From NCBI GenBank assembly GCA_963922205.1, contig CAWUHX010000224.1:62001-126000 (forward strand): a stretch of 64,000 bases of DNA, read 5' to 3'. Each line of letters begins with the position of its first letter. The first letter of the stretch is position 1. Source of the stretch: Romanomermis culicivorax (Eukaryota > Nematoda > Enoplea > Mermithida > Mermithidae). Of this stretch, positions 42,401-57,400 are shown one piece after another. A program made the position numbers and the translations under genes. The notes beneath the pieces were generated by a model, which was not told where the DNA came from, made no database searches, and saw only the letters and a list, made by a program, of their open reading frames with translations.

Positions 42401-45400
42401 GTTCAGCTTCGCCAACCCAACACCAATGCGTTTACTTGCTCTCTCTCCTCTGAGACAACTGTCATGTCACTGAAATGGCCTCTTTATCATAAATGATTCA
42501 ATCCTACAATTGACCCCTGAAGACACGATTACCACCTCCCCCCATTTCCGGAATCGTTACATGTCTTTGGTACACAATAACAGTTTTGAATTCTGATTAC
42601 TGTGCCTATATCCTGGGAGCATTTTCGAAAATTCGTTGGAATATTTTCCAATGTTGCTCATAAATGTCTCATATAATAATTCACTCACATTATAATTCCT
42701 TTTTGTTTCACTTGTATACAAAATAATTCTGTATGTGGTGATTTTTTGCTATTTCTGAGAATGTTAAAATTTCCTAACGCGCAGCCCGCCTCTTACTCGC
42801 ATTAAATGACTGAAAGGCTTTCACCGTTGCTTCACTTGATAATTTCACATGTTTCCACTTTAAGGAGAAATTATTTGCCCAGACGTATGATGAGTTGATG
42901 AACGAATGGAAAAAGAAGATGGAAAGATTCGAAAGAAATCCTAAACGAATGTAAATATTCGAGCGCTAATTGAGGATATAAATGTTCATTATTTAAACCT
43001 TCGAAGCTTTCGCTTTTTCTTGTTTTTTTTCAGTGCTAAAGAGGCCAAGTATCGGGAAATATTCGAAAAAACATTTCCCGAATTGAAAAAACAGCGCGAG
43101 GAACGAGAGAGGTTGATGAGGTACATATACGATGAACTTTACATGATTTATCCTAAGTCGTTTTTCGAATTTATATTTAGATTGGATGCTAAAGGGAATA
43201 ATACGCCATTAAAACAAGAGTATGAGCCGTTATTTTCTTACGATTATTATTACGCAAATGACGTAAATTTTTAAAATTTCATTTTCACGATTTTTCTTTC
43301 ATCATCTTTCTGCAGCCCGATGAACGAATGAAGATGCGTCAGAACGCTATTTTACCGCCCTTGATGCTAGACGAATGGTCGAAAAAACATTTCGGCTATA
43401 TAAATAATAATAATTACGTTAGAGACGTGGCCGGAGATCATAAAACATTGTAATTTTCTAAATTTCTTTTGAGCATATAACGAAAGTCTCTGATTGTAGT
43501 ACATACATTCGAGGAACCAGTTCATTCTAGATTGTCTGTCACTTTTTCGCTGAAAAATGTGACGGATTTGAATAAGTGATCTTATTTATATATTTTTAAT
43601 CAAAATTTTGTTGACTGCTGCTCATGAATGAGCCTCATCGTTTTTCAGCGTTTTTGATCATCTTCATGCTTAATATACTTGTTTTTATATTAAGGTTACA
43701 CAATTTTCGAGTGGCTTGGTCCGACGAAGAAAAACTTTTATTCAAACAAAAATTTATACAATACGGAAAAAATTTTGCCGCCATCGCAATGTTTTTTACT
43801 AAAAAAGTCAGTTCGAATATTTTGTTTGTAAATATATTCATTTTTTAGATTACTTTTCTAGGTATATTTTATTATTTTATGTAGACTACGCAAGATTGCG
43901 TTCAGTATTATTATCTCACGAAAAAAAGGGAAAGTTATAAACGAATAATGCGACGACCTTATCGCCGCCGCGGCAAGCCGTACAAACCGCCTCAAGTAAG
44001 TTTGTTTGCCAAGAAATATGGGATATAACGTGATTTTCGTGAACGTTTCTACCCAGAGGGCATAAGTTTTGTCCCGAAAGATTTTGAAAGATTTAGTCAT
44101 TTGCGTTATCATCTGATTATGATAATTTTCAGATGCCAAAGAAGGAAGATAGTACAAAACAATCAAATGATCAAGAAGCGGATATCTCTCAGACGTAACG
44201 ATAGTGTGGTTCTGTTCATGATTCTTTTCTACTACGATCTGTTTTTTAGGGCTGTCGTCGAAGAACCAAAACCTGGTAACAATATGTTTTAAAAGGCGGG
44301 AATAAATTATAGGGTATTATGCGACATGTAGCAAACGACATTGTTATTGACATGACTTTTTTTAGTTCTCTTAAGTACGAATTTTTTGCCCTGAAAATCT
44401 GAATAAGACTTGCGCGATTATCTTCCATCTAGCTACCAACAGATTTAGCCTACTTTTGGATCCCCGGATTGTAGGAGAAGTAAAAATCGTCCAGAAGAGA
44501 GTAAAAACCAGCAGGAAGCCGCAGATTTCAATGTCAAGTTGAGCAAATAACTGTTGTTTTCTCAGTCAAAAATATCTCTCAGAAGATGGCATCAGGCTTG
44601 AACTTGATATTAGTAGCCTGACTAGCTAGAATGTTTATGTTGAAAATCTTGACCACGCATCCAGTGAACTAGATTAGACCAGGCCTTTTTGGTTCGAAAA
44701 TAATGAGCTAAATGGTTTCTAGGCCAAATCCTTAGGAGGCAAATTTAAATTTTGGGAGCCAAAAATTTTTAATCCGAAAAATAGGCTTGTTTGTTCACAA
44801 AAATACGATATTTCGTGTTCGTGTATTTTTGCACGAACCCTCTTCCAGTATAACACTTGAGTTCATATCCCTCTGAAAAAAAATTTAGGGCCTGAAAAAT
44901 GCAGCTTATCCCTGCAGCGCCGAAAATTTTTTCAGATTCTGATATTCTAAAATGCTAGGAAATCAAGTTGGATAACTTATTCAATAAACATATGATTCAA
45001 ATTTTCTGTTACAAATTAGAAAATATAGTCGCTTTCATGCGTTTGAAAGAATTTAAATTAAACTTGAAATTTTTGAAAATCACTTCCATGATGCTTAATA
45101 ATTCAAACTCGGCTTCATATTCAAAACTATAGTGACAAAAAAGTTGAAAAATATTGAGATTTGACCTCTAAAATTCACAAAAATTTACTTTTCCACATCA
45201 AACCTCCCACATTTTTTCTCCTCTTCAAAAATTTGTTTCCCCAAAAAGTTTGATTTGCGGAAAAATAGTGAACAGACAATTCAAAGAATAAAAAAATAGA
45301 ATCCGGCGCGGATCGCCCGAAAATTTTTGGTGTTTCCTTATTTTAGAGCCTTCAGAACACTTACTTTGATCTGAAATTGACTAGGAATAACCATAGTTCA

Positions 45401-48400
45401 TTGAATTATAATACATAAATAAAAATTTTTGGAGTCAAAATGGCGGCTAGATCCAAAATTTTAGGAGCCATTTCCGAATTTTAGGGCCCAGGCCTCTAAA
45501 ATGACCGAAAAAGCCTCTGTCGGACTGACAATTCTCAATAATAATAATCTCTCGGTATCATTTTTTGATGAATGTAGCAAGTGTTGTTCAGCTATATACT
45601 CATTTCAAAAGAATTCTGTTTAATTTTCTGTGCGTTTCCTGATTTATTTGGGGTTTCTCATCAAATTTTATAAAAAGCTCAATTAACGAGTTTGAGTTTT
45701 TAAGTGGTTGTGATAATTCTTGTCCAACCTGGAAAATTTGTTGATATTTTCAGCTTGCTAAGTATTGTCAGCCAGCTAGAAAATCAAAACATTAGCTAGA
45801 AATCAGTTATTCTTGATAGATTTGAACAAAATCGCAAAGTTCCACCAATTTCGAGTGAAAAAAATATCACAAAGAATGTAGTCTGGTCTATTGGGCCGTA
45901 GGCTAGCGATGAGCTAGACTACTTTAGGCTAGCGATAGTGCCCATTTACAGGGTGTCACGAAATGATAATTCGAAAAGCTTTAGAACAATTTCGTATCAT
46001 ATTCCAGTTCATTTAATACCGTTTTTAATTTTTTTGATAATGTTTCCCAAGAATAACGGCCAACTCCAGATTCCATGTGCATGAGCCTTACAACTTTGCC
46101 TTTCAGAATATCAAAGCGATTTCAGTCGGGTTCAAATCTAGACTATTTCCAGGCCAAAGATCGATGCCTCAGGAAAACGCTTTTTCATCTTTTGTATTTT
46201 TTTCATCTTTTCCAGAGCCAGAATACTTTTGCATCGAGTGTCGATTGAAGATCGACGTTGGCAATCCCGGTCGTGTTTTGACGCGATCGTGCTACGAGCA
46301 ATATGGTCTTGATCCGTTAGATCCTAGCGCCCAGGATGCTCGAATTTGCGCTCGATGCCGCCTGAATGATGTTCGAAAGCATAAATCAAGCTATGCAATG
46401 TGAGGCGAATCATCATACTGCAACGAATCGCTAATATTTTTCAGTTTTCATATAGTAGGTACTGTTATTTAGTTCCATACTTTTTTTATTTTTCAGATGC
46501 ACGATAGGAATCTGTTCTGGCGTCAAACGTCGCATAAAACCGAGAATTTTTCCCGTGCGATGGACAGAGTTGTCCAGTGAACAAAAGGTTTCTTTGACGA
46601 CCGAATTTCGTAAAAAACAATCTCACATTTTTCTATTTTGGCGTACTCATCAATTGACTTTTTCAGAAATTCCTGAAAATACTAACAAGTGCTGTCATAG
46701 CTGTTACAAAAGGCTACAGCGTCGTATAGAAATAATCCTGTCAAAGACGGAATCTTCGCAAAGTGTCATTGTTTCGGAAACGGTATCCATCAAGCAGGAA
46801 ATATGGACAGAAGAAGAGATTAATATTTTAAAAGAAGGTATGAATTCGATACGCTATCTACTTCGGGGGTTTACTTTCCTCAAAAGTTATTTTGAATTTG
46901 AACTAGGTGTTTAAAGTTACTCTTTCCTTCCTATTTTTTGCATTTAAATAATTTTTCATCGAATTTTCGTGTCATTTTTTGACATTCATCATTGTTAAAA
47001 ACCACATAGCCACGCAAAATGAAAACCGTGATTGGTCACAAATCGCTACTTTATTGTCTGGCAAGAGTGCTGAAGATTGTTCGTCATATTTCAATTCACT
47101 GACGTCGAATCAACAATTGTCGCCTACAGATTCCGAGAGCAAAGCGAAAATTAAACCTGGACAAGTATTTTTTCTTGTTATATTTGACTTGCTTGTATCT
47201 GAGTTCAACTGAAGCATTCTATACCTGGTGTACATTATGTTCTCATATCCATGCATTTCTTCGGTTTTCCCTCAGAGTGGTAACTAATGCTGCGGATCTT
47301 ATGAATTTTTCAAGTTTTTGGATAAAACTCTTTTCAGGTCCCTGGAATCGAAGAAGAGGAAGAGGAAGAAGAGCAAATTAATTCGGATGAAGATACCGTT
47401 CAAAGTAGCATAGATCATAGTTGTAACGTCAGTCCGAAAAATTCAGCGTCGAATGAAGGAACAGGTACTCATGATATATTTTGTGTTGGCAATGTTTATA
47501 ATTCGAATTCGGCTATCCGTTGTCAACTGTTTTCTTTAAAGGTTTGTATTCTTTGAAACTTGGAAATTTTTTTATTTGCCTCATTTGTGTGCTTCTCTTT
47601 CGATAAGATGTTCTGTTTTGTTCTATATTCTCTTTTCTTCTTTGTTTCTTTTGATATAACGTTTCCAGTTTGTATGAAAATTGGGGGTATATACGGTCTT
47701 GAAAAGGTTTTACGTTCAATGACTGACTCGTTTAAAGATACCGACTTTAGAGTTTGTCTCATTGCGACCAGTGATCGGCCAGGCCCACATTTTCCACCCG
47801 GGTCAGGCAAACAACAACGGGCTCGGGTCGATCTTGCCGGACTTGTATAAGCTATTGACTATACCTGCATGATGAGTACGATTAGCAAAAACTTTCCAGG
47901 AGACGAATATATTCAGGCTTTAAATCAAATACGAAAAGTATTAACTGTTCACCTGGCGAGTTTTTATTGGAATAGCGACCTCATGATTATCAGCTGACTA
48001 GCTTCTTGGATTTTTTCCTTCATTCAATGAGATGAATAGCTTTCCATATTTACTGAATATCAGTGCATTGAGATTTCGGTAATCTTTCGTTTTCCATGTG
48101 CGACTTAATCAGATTAGTAGTCAAATCAATGTTCCATATCAGCAAGATACTATATCTCAGCTGCGCAGTAGAAAAAAATGCAGTGCAGTCAATTAAACCC
48201 TGAATATTAGTTTTAAAATCGTCCCACATTGAAACATGCACTATGCATCTTTTAATCGCAAGATGTGTCTCACTTATGACTATAGTATTGAACTGATCCT
48301 GCTGAAGTGACTGCTAGAAAAATGGAAGCTACGAAGAATCATAAAGATGAAGACAGTGAACCGACTTATTCCAAAACCAATGCCATTCTATATTTTAGGA

Positions 48401-51400
48401 CAACTGACTTGCTGCAGCTTCAAATTGTCTCGCGAAACTAACTAGCATAATTTATTGGCATTACCTTTAATACGAAGTATTATCGTAAATACATTCTGAC
48501 TGTGTGAAGCACTAATAAGAAATACGTGGATCTCTCTGTCTTTTTCGTTCTTATCGGGAATCATAGGATTTTTTCTTCTCGAAGACTTGACATGCAGCTG
48601 TTGATATTTACTTTTAAACAGATTCCATCTATATGTGTGAATTTGAGCTACCTATAATCACGGTGAATGATTAGTAGTTCTGTTGAATACATATCTACTC
48701 TTTTGGACTATCTTTGAATGCTTAGGAAAGGATTTTGATCAAAGCAAGAACTTTGAGTTGTTTCTCGCACCAAGTACAAAAAATATGCATACATAATATA
48801 CATATAATATATAAATTGCAAAACATGCTAGAATAAGGCTGAATTGACGTTTTTTAATCAGCTCCTTCGTAACAGTTTTTTATGCAAAGAAGAACAGTAA
48901 AGATTTCAGTTCAACGATACCAGTGTGTACAAACTTTTAGCATTACTGGTTGTTAAAAAAATAGAATAGAATTTCCTATTGGCTTCGTATTGCTGCATCT
49001 AAGAAGAGAGTATTGTACTGTTTGAAGTGATACATCTTTCCACAGGAACAAAGGGCCCGGATCAGAGCCGCCCGGTTGGTCACTGACTGCAACCCAGTGT
49101 TTTACCAAGATATATGAATAATAATACCCTACAAAATGAGTTAGTTTTTGGCAGATGTGTAATAACTATATGATTTTTCATTGTTTCTAGCTTTTGTATG
49201 AATGTTTTTATTTCAGAGCAAGAGGAAAAGAAAGCTTCCAAATCAGACGACATTTCAACTACTGACTCACTATCAATATGCTCGCCATCAGCGAATATAA
49301 CTGCCAAACAAGAGCAAAAAACGTACTTCGCCGATGCCGCTAAATGGACTGACACCACGAAGGAAACCGTGTCGACGGCCGTTATGACCGTCGCCAGTGG
49401 TGTTGGCGACCAAACGGCCAAGGAAAGCGACAACGAAAGTTGTGCGACGTTGAGCGCTGATGAATCATCATCGCGCGGCGGAGATGCAGCTGTAGATTCT
49501 CAACGGCAAAAATCGCATTACAAAAAGCCGTCGACTACTTCCAACATGTGTGTGAAAGACGAGAAAGCCATAGAATTTATGAAAGTTAGTGAGCAACAGA
49601 CGATTAAAAAAGAAACGTTGGCTTACTCGAGTGCTATTCCACCGACGGAATTGCCTGTGTGTCGGTCACCGATTTTGTCCATGGCAGGTTGGTAATATAA
49701 TCGGTTTCAGTTAAATACCAGGTGTCTAATAGTTTATGCGTAAGGGTGTAGGGAAAAGCCTGTTTATTTTCACAAGACATGCTATACGTCATTTAGAAGA
49801 GCGTATTAGAAATTTGAAAGACTATTGTGACACATAAATTACCATGGGGTGTAAGGAGTGTATATTGCGCCTTCTTTCCCATTATGAAAGCAAAATACCA
49901 TATGAAAAAATAATTTTTTACTGTAGTTATATCGTCTCACTTTGAAAAATATGACTTTAATGAGACTCGAGACTTCTTAAATTTTACGAATCCTGATCTA
50001 TGACCAAGATAATGAGTGCATGCCTTATAATCTTCTATAGTAGCCGAAATTTCTATTATAGATGTCAGATCAGACTTGGCTTCAACTCAAAAACAACTGG
50101 AGGAATCTTCAAAACAAAAAAACGATATGTCATCCGGCGCTTGTGATCGTATTGACTCGATTATACAACACACCGTTCAGCAAGTTGCATCGGGCCAATT
50201 GTTCGCCAAACCGAACGTTGTCACGGATTTTAGTTTGTCGAAAATTGTGAAAGAAGAAAATTTCGACAGTCAACCGCCGGAAACCAATATCGAAAATAAA
50301 AGTCAAACAGTGCTTCAGTTGTCGGTTGCACACGAAAATCGGTGCGAATCGCCTCTTATAGTCGGCGAAGTACACAGGTCGACAAACAATATTGTCCAGG
50401 CTACAGTAGCCACGCCGGTTAGTTATAAATAGTATTTGTGTACTATCTTTCATAGATTTTGAGAAATATCTCGTTTTTACTGTTAATGTTTTGGGAAAAC
50501 TTCATGTTAGCCATGTACTTAGTTGTCACAAAAGTAAATTTTTCAATTTTAGGGTGAGCAACATACCTGTAAATTCAAACTTTCCAAATTCAGGTCGCCC
50601 CAAATCCAAAACCTACCAAATTAATAACAACTAGTCCCAACGGGACTTTCGGCGTTTCCAACCGGAGCAGTCCCGCCACATCGTTACCATTATCGGCTCC
50701 TGTGCGCGGTTCGTTGACCACCGGAAGGCCGGTCGTTCCTCCCGCAAGCAGCACGCCCATGGGACGAATATCCACAAGTCAAGCCCCGACACCGACGAAT
50801 AGAAAGTCATGCTCTTCGGCCGATGCTATAGTTCGAGGACAATCAAGCAGCTTGTTAGCCAAGGGACAAGTAGAAAATATAATCAAATTTTTGATATTTC
50901 ACAAAATTTGCTGAATGTTAGAAAATAAATCGCACATGTTTAATGTCAAAAGGACCTTTTTATAATTTTCTGGGCCAAAAGTCTATTTCAGTTTTTTTAT
51001 TTTTTAGTCTTTCCGTCCTGAAAAACCATCCGATTTTCTAACGCCAAATCCGCAATCTTCTTCACAACAAAATTTCGAAGCGCAGCAGCAACAGCAGCAG
51101 CTGGCTGCCTACGAAGTTTTGCGCCAGAACATGGAGCATCAGGCGTTATCTTCGCTCTACGGTCTCAATTTGCCGGCCGTTCAATTGATGAACGATTATC
51201 ATACCGCCTTGCAAATGCACCAACGTAGCCGCAATGCATCACCCAGCGCTCTTGAATTGTTGAATACACAAGCGCAGATGTTGGCGGCGAAGCAGGCTCA
51301 AGCCTTGGCATTAGGCGGTTCGAGGTGACTTATTGTTTGTTTACGATACGAATTACCCAGAAATTAAGTTAATACATTTGAGCTTTCCACATCTACGTTA

Positions 51401-54400
51401 TAAATGTCTTCAGTCGTACGATTTTCTCTTCGCGACAATTATTATACATTTATTTGAAATCGTAAGTCAAACGGATTGATGAGTTTTTATTTCAGTAATC
51501 CGTCTCGCGAGTCCCAATTTCAAAATATCGGTCGCCAATCAATGACCCCTATCGTCGGCAACCTATTGGATCCGTCATCGTTGATGCTGTGTCAATCGCC
51601 CCACTTTAGTCAATCCGCAGCTCATAGTCCTCTGACGCCACAGCATCGTCGACCATTAACGCCTTCAACGTCGAGCAGTCCCGCTACGCCCAACGTCGCC
51701 ATGTTGAACTTCGAAGCCGCGACGCAGAAGATTTTAGAGGCCCAACAGAAAGTGGTCGCGGCTGCCGCTGCGCAACAACAACAACAACAACAACAAATGA
51801 TGGTCGACGCTCAAAAGTCGGCGGCTATGACTTTAGAAGCGCAGAAAGTAGCTTATGAAAGACAGCTTGTAGAACAACATTTTCAGCAATCGAGATTGGA
51901 GCAGCAGCAACAGCAAAGAATGGCTGAGCATCAAAGGATGGTGGGAGGTACATAAATGGTCAATTCTAACTTCTCGTCCTCTGCTTTTCATTGTTTTTTC
52001 CTTATTTTACTAAATCAGTATTTATTATCCATAATGATTATCGGTTCGCGAATGTTTTTAAGTTATTTCATTGTAGTTGGGAGCATTTGGCCATCTCCGA
52101 CACCTTCATAACATGAGGGGGATCGACGGATTAGGCGAGGGTCAGAACCGATAGAAAAATACACATTTTAGCTTCAAAATGTATGAGAATATTTCAAATA
52201 GTATATACGATTAAGTTCCAAAACGCCTCTATATGGAGCGTAAAGCCAAAAAAGTCTTTCTTTTCACATTCTTTCGATCAAAATTGACGATATTTAGCCT
52301 AAAAATCGACATTTTACAATGTTTCGGTTTCATATGATAATGATGATATTTCAAACAGCTTCACTGCTTGAAACTGTTCGATCAGCTTGGACATTTTGTT
52401 ACTAATTTTTTCGCTCAATTACATTTAGGGACTAGGTCTATGGCCCCCAACTTTTGAGCATACATCTAATTTAAGTCAATGTTATTGGAACCATCTCCTT
52501 AAAAAAATCTTCACCCAAATAGTGATTTTCTCCCAAGATTTCTCTTTGCCGACAAAAATTCTAAAAATGTCAATTTTTTGGTAGAAAATAGTAATTTTAA
52601 CGAAAATGATCGGAAACGTTTTTTTCTGTGTTTCTTGCTATAAATACAACTTTTTTTGTTTTCTTCGTCAACAATTACTATTTTTCATATTATTTTTCGG
52701 ACGTTACACGAAAAATTCGAAATTTTTCTCTTCATCCATTGATTCAAAATTTTGAGTAGTAATTGATGCGCCCACTCATAAGAAACCGTCTGAAGTCCTC
52801 GGACCTCGAAGCTCTGTTTCATGTATGCTTTTTATTTATCTCACAAACGCTCGTCCCCATCTATCGGCCGAAAATCAGTCAAAACCTTAATTTTTTGTTC
52901 ATAAGTGACTCTTTTGAAACAAAAACCGATTAAAGAATTTGGGCTACGCATCGAAGTAGGCGAAAAAAATTCCCGCACAAGTTAGCCCCTCCAAAATTTG
53001 AGAAAATTAGTCACCCTACCCCAATTCCCCCAAAATCGATTTTCTCCAGTACTCAACTGGTCAGACTCCTTGCTTGCAAGTGTGATTCATTTCCATTTTC
53101 CTACCTTCCTCTACTAATCACTTGTTCTCTATTTGGATAATAATTTTTTTCTGCCTAGTTATATATTTCCTCTTGCTGCTTTATACCGTTTATTGGTGTT
53201 GAGTTTCTACCTTTTCTAGTTTGTTGTTTCCTATCTTTTGGCCAATCCTGCAGTAGTCTCTTTGTATTTTAAAGCACACAAACTTATTTTCTCAACTTGT
53301 GTTTTACTTCGCTTCTTTTTCTCGCTTTCCAAATTTTTCTTTCCTCATTTTCTCCTTTCTTTCTCGTGTAAGTTTCTTCACTTTCTGTTCTCTTTTGTTT
53401 TATATATAGGATATCTTTTTCCCCTAAAATTGGTATACACCTCACATTGTTCTCTTCTAGTGGCTAACGATTTGGAAAAAATACGCGCCTACGAGCAATA
53501 TTGCCTGGCCCAGCAAATGAATGCTCAAAAAATGGGTCAGCTTGGTCAATCGGACGCTATATTAGATCATATTCGTATGATGATGCAGCAACAAAATCGA
53601 TCGCAGCCGCAAATCGCCAACATAGTAAATTTGGCTGCAGCGCAGCAACACTTGTTGCAGCAACAGCAGCAGCAACCCACGCAGCAACACTTGTTGCAGC
53701 AACAGCAGCAGCAACCCGCGCAGCAACACTTGTTGCAGCAACAGCAGCAGCAACCGGCGCAGCAACACTTGTTGCAGCAACAGCAGCAGCAACCCTCGCA
53801 GCAAAATTTGCCGTTCACCGTGCAGCAATTGAGCATTCCTCACGTTCAGCAGAGTAAATTTCAATGGGTTGTTTCGGAATGTAACTATTCCACTATTGTG
53901 GCACTTGTTCTAAAAAGCTCTAAACCTTTCAAACCTGACAATGTGTTTGAGGCGTTTTAACAAGTAACCAAAATTTCTAATGCAAACCGTTGGAAAGAAC
54001 GAACATCTGCCTTAAATTGGAATTTCTTTGTATAGTGCTCAGACCTGTAACTTACTGCGATCGAGCAGTTTTTTTATTGAATTCTTTGTATTGTAATTCC
54101 ATTAAAGATTTTGCTGTTCATTTTCTTTTCAGAAAAATATAATTTAAATCTTTAATTTCATACAAATTTCATTTTTTTCTAGTAACTTTAAAAAATTTCA
54201 TTTTATCTTAATAACAGCCCTTGAAAGTATTTTGTAAAAAAAGTTCCCTAACGATGCGGTAGGATGCAGTATATTTCTTAGCATTTTGAGTCATATTCAA
54301 TGATGTGAAAGAGTCGCCAATTTTCGTAATATAGTTGCCATTTTTTCAGTGCAAAAGTGCAAAAGTTTTCTCGCGAAGGTTTCTTAAAGCTTTTTTGTAC

Positions 54401-57400
54401 AGTACGGATGCATCTCGTGCAGAAAAATACCAATTCTTCTAGTCGAACCTGAATACTTGAAAGCTCCTTCTGTAGTTTATTTTACATCAAAATTAATTAA
54501 GTAACGACTCCAATTTAAGCGACCGGCCAGCACGTGCACGGTGCCCAAACGTCGAACGTCAGTCTTCATCAAGCACAAAAAAACGCTAGCTTACCTGCCA
54601 CCATGGCTCCAAAATTCGATCAAGCCGCCGGATTGAGGCCGCAAATTGCGCCGCCGCCGCAACAATCGCCAGCACTTATAGCGCAAAAGCAACAAGGCGC
54701 GCAAATGAAATTGCTCGATCAGTTGCACGCCACGATTGCTAGCGGTCTACAATTCAATAGCGGCCGTCAATCTTCGATCATACATTCAGGTTCGGCGCCT
54801 GTCAAAGTTACGGCTGCTTCGGAAATGGCCTCGTCAAAGAATAATCCTTTTTTAGCCGTTGTAGAAACATCAAAAGTAAGTTGCTTATTCGTTCACTGTA
54901 TGCTAGAAGAATATATTAGTAATTAGAGGAAGCGAAATTTTTTAATATTTTTCATCAAACATCGCACTCATCGCTAAAATGTATAATCATAATTTCGACG
55001 AGGTTTGAAATGTCACGCCAAAATAAATCTAGGTTTTGGAAACATGCCGCAAAATTTAAAAAAAACAACATATTCTCGTAAAAAAGTCGCAATGATGTCT
55101 CAGTTTCCTCCAAAATATCTAGTTTTCCATCCATCTCTTAATTTCTTCTAATAAATTTTGTCATCTTCGAAATTCGGAACTTACCGTCAATGGTAAAACT
55201 GCTCCTAGACAATAATTACATGTTAGCGGGAATTAATGATAGTTATACTTCTTATCGTAAAATTTTGTCATTTTGTTTGGTGTAACTCAATACAGCATAG
55301 ATTCTTCTAATCACTGTTTTTCAGCGCGGCGCTAATAAAGTTGGACCTGTACTAATGGAAATTTTAGTCATGCTAGGAAAAATTAAAACAAATTAAGGGA
55401 AATAACCGGCTGCGCCAATAGGTATGGCGCTAAAAAACAGTGCTCCTAAGAATGCTGCTGCAGTTCTTACTTTCATGTTTTAGGTTTCGACATTCGAAAA
55501 TGCTGGGAAATTAATTTCCCGATAATTATTAGTAAAAAAGCTTGTCTTTATAATTTCATAAATTAAAAGATATAACTCACACACACTTTCATAAATTTTA
55601 AAAATTTAAATTCAAAATTCAAATTTCTGAAAATTTCCATGATATTTCCGAACTCGGCTTCGTATTTAAAAGTACAGCGACAAAAAAGTTGGACAAATTG
55701 ATATTTCGGCTTTCTAAAATGCACCAAAGTTGACTTTTTTAATGTCGAACCCCCAAAATTTTTCTTTTTTGCGAAAATTTTACCCCTAAAAACACGATTT
55801 GGGGAAAACAGTGGATAAACCAATCCGAAGAATTATTAAATAGAATTCGACGCGAGGCGGCGGAAAGTTTTTCGGTATTTCTGATTTTAAAGTTTCAAAA
55901 ATCGATTTTTGACCAGGTAATGTCGACAAAATCTCTTTGTACTTTGTATAAAAATATTGAAAAAATGTTTGTGTTGCACAAAAAACAGTGACTAAAATAG
56001 ATTTTTTCCGTACCGTACGAAAAACTCGGTGAAATTTTATTGTGCTAGCCGAAAAAAAGTTCGTCAGATACGTAAAAACATTGTTTCTGATACTTGGGTT
56101 ACTATATCAAATTATATTAACACAAAATGATGAAATTTTGAAAAGTTTTCAAATTTATCGTAACATGTGTAAATTGACGCATCTTATTAGAAAAATATTA
56201 ATGCTTTAACGCATTACTCTAAACCGATCAGCTTAGGTAAGCATAATGTATGCTTATTGTCTTAAGGTTTCGATGGGTGATAGTCAGTTAACGGCTCAAG
56301 CTCCTCCGACAAAGGCTGCTATGAAAGAATTTCCGAATCCGTCGTTAAAGAAAACTACATCGATCAGCGATTTGATAACGCAGAATGTCATACAACCGGT
56401 TTCGAAGTCCTTGATAACAGTAAGTACTCTACCGAGTTTCACGACTCTAGGTCACAAACTTACATTTCGAAAACTGTGAGAACTCCGTGCACGTGTTACT
56501 CACCAGTCTGCAAGAGAATATGTGTACATCTTTTTGTATTCTGCTCTATGTCATTTCAGAAGAACTTAAAGTGTTTATTTATCGCCTGCAAGAATAGTAT
56601 CTTATAGAAAAATTGATTTTGAAGCACTTGAACAAAAAAATTTGTGACAGTCAATTTTGAATTCAACGCTGCAAGAAAAAATGGCGGAAATGAATTTTTG
56701 CTGCAAGTACATATAATATTTTAGCAGCAGGCTAGTCGCTCCCAAATCGCATTCCAAAACGCTCCGATTCCGCAGTCGCATCAAAAACCTGCGGCACCGC
56801 CGGCTATTGTTCAAAGTCACATTGTGACCGCGCCGCGTCAGGACGTCGTCTCGCAACCTGAACTCCACCATCATCATCATCGCCGTCACCATAATCAAGA
56901 GCAGGCTAAATTCGGTTGCGTCGTTTCATCGACAACGGCGTTAAATCTGGCGTCGCATCAAAAAGATAGACCCCAAACGTTAGAATTGAAAGAATTACAA
57001 CAGCAACTGCCGCAGCAGCAGCAACGTGTCGCGTCCAATCCTATGGAAAAAGTTACGGCTCAGAGTTTGATCGATTCGATGATCACAAAACATCACAAAG
57101 AACTTAGTAGTAAGCAAAAATCTTGCATCTAATGGTTATATTTTAACAATTAGAACGAATTATCACGTTTCCTGTGATTCTAGCTGATATACGATTAACA
57201 TTGGTCTGACAAAAATTTTATTGATAACTTGGATATCGTGCGCCATCCGATCACGGATTGTTTCCGAATAAACTGAAAAATTTTCTTCTACCTGGCGCTA
57301 CGCAGAGATCAACCGATGCGGCATGTGTTGGGGTGGATCGGAAGCGGTGCCAAACCCAAATTTCGACCTCAAAAATTGCTGAATATGTCTCGGAAAGGCG

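Noticed and set aside
46077..46215. Upstream extension of the NCoR exon 15 frame
   Set aside because: The open stretch is antisense Tc1 transposase remnant, and the TTTTCCAG acceptor at 46215 restores the phase.
49741..50061. Possible extra exon between NCoR exons 20 and 21
   Set aside because: Exons 20 and 21 join in phase directly, and nothing between them reads like the gene.
53238..53460. Hydrophobic N-terminal extension of the exon 25 frame
   Set aside because: It is a pyrimidine-rich intron end. The TCTCTTCTAG acceptor and phase show the exon begins at 53461.
53562..53864. Minus-strand open frames rich in Cys or Leu
   Set aside because: They are the antisense of the CAG/CAA-rich NCoR exon 25.
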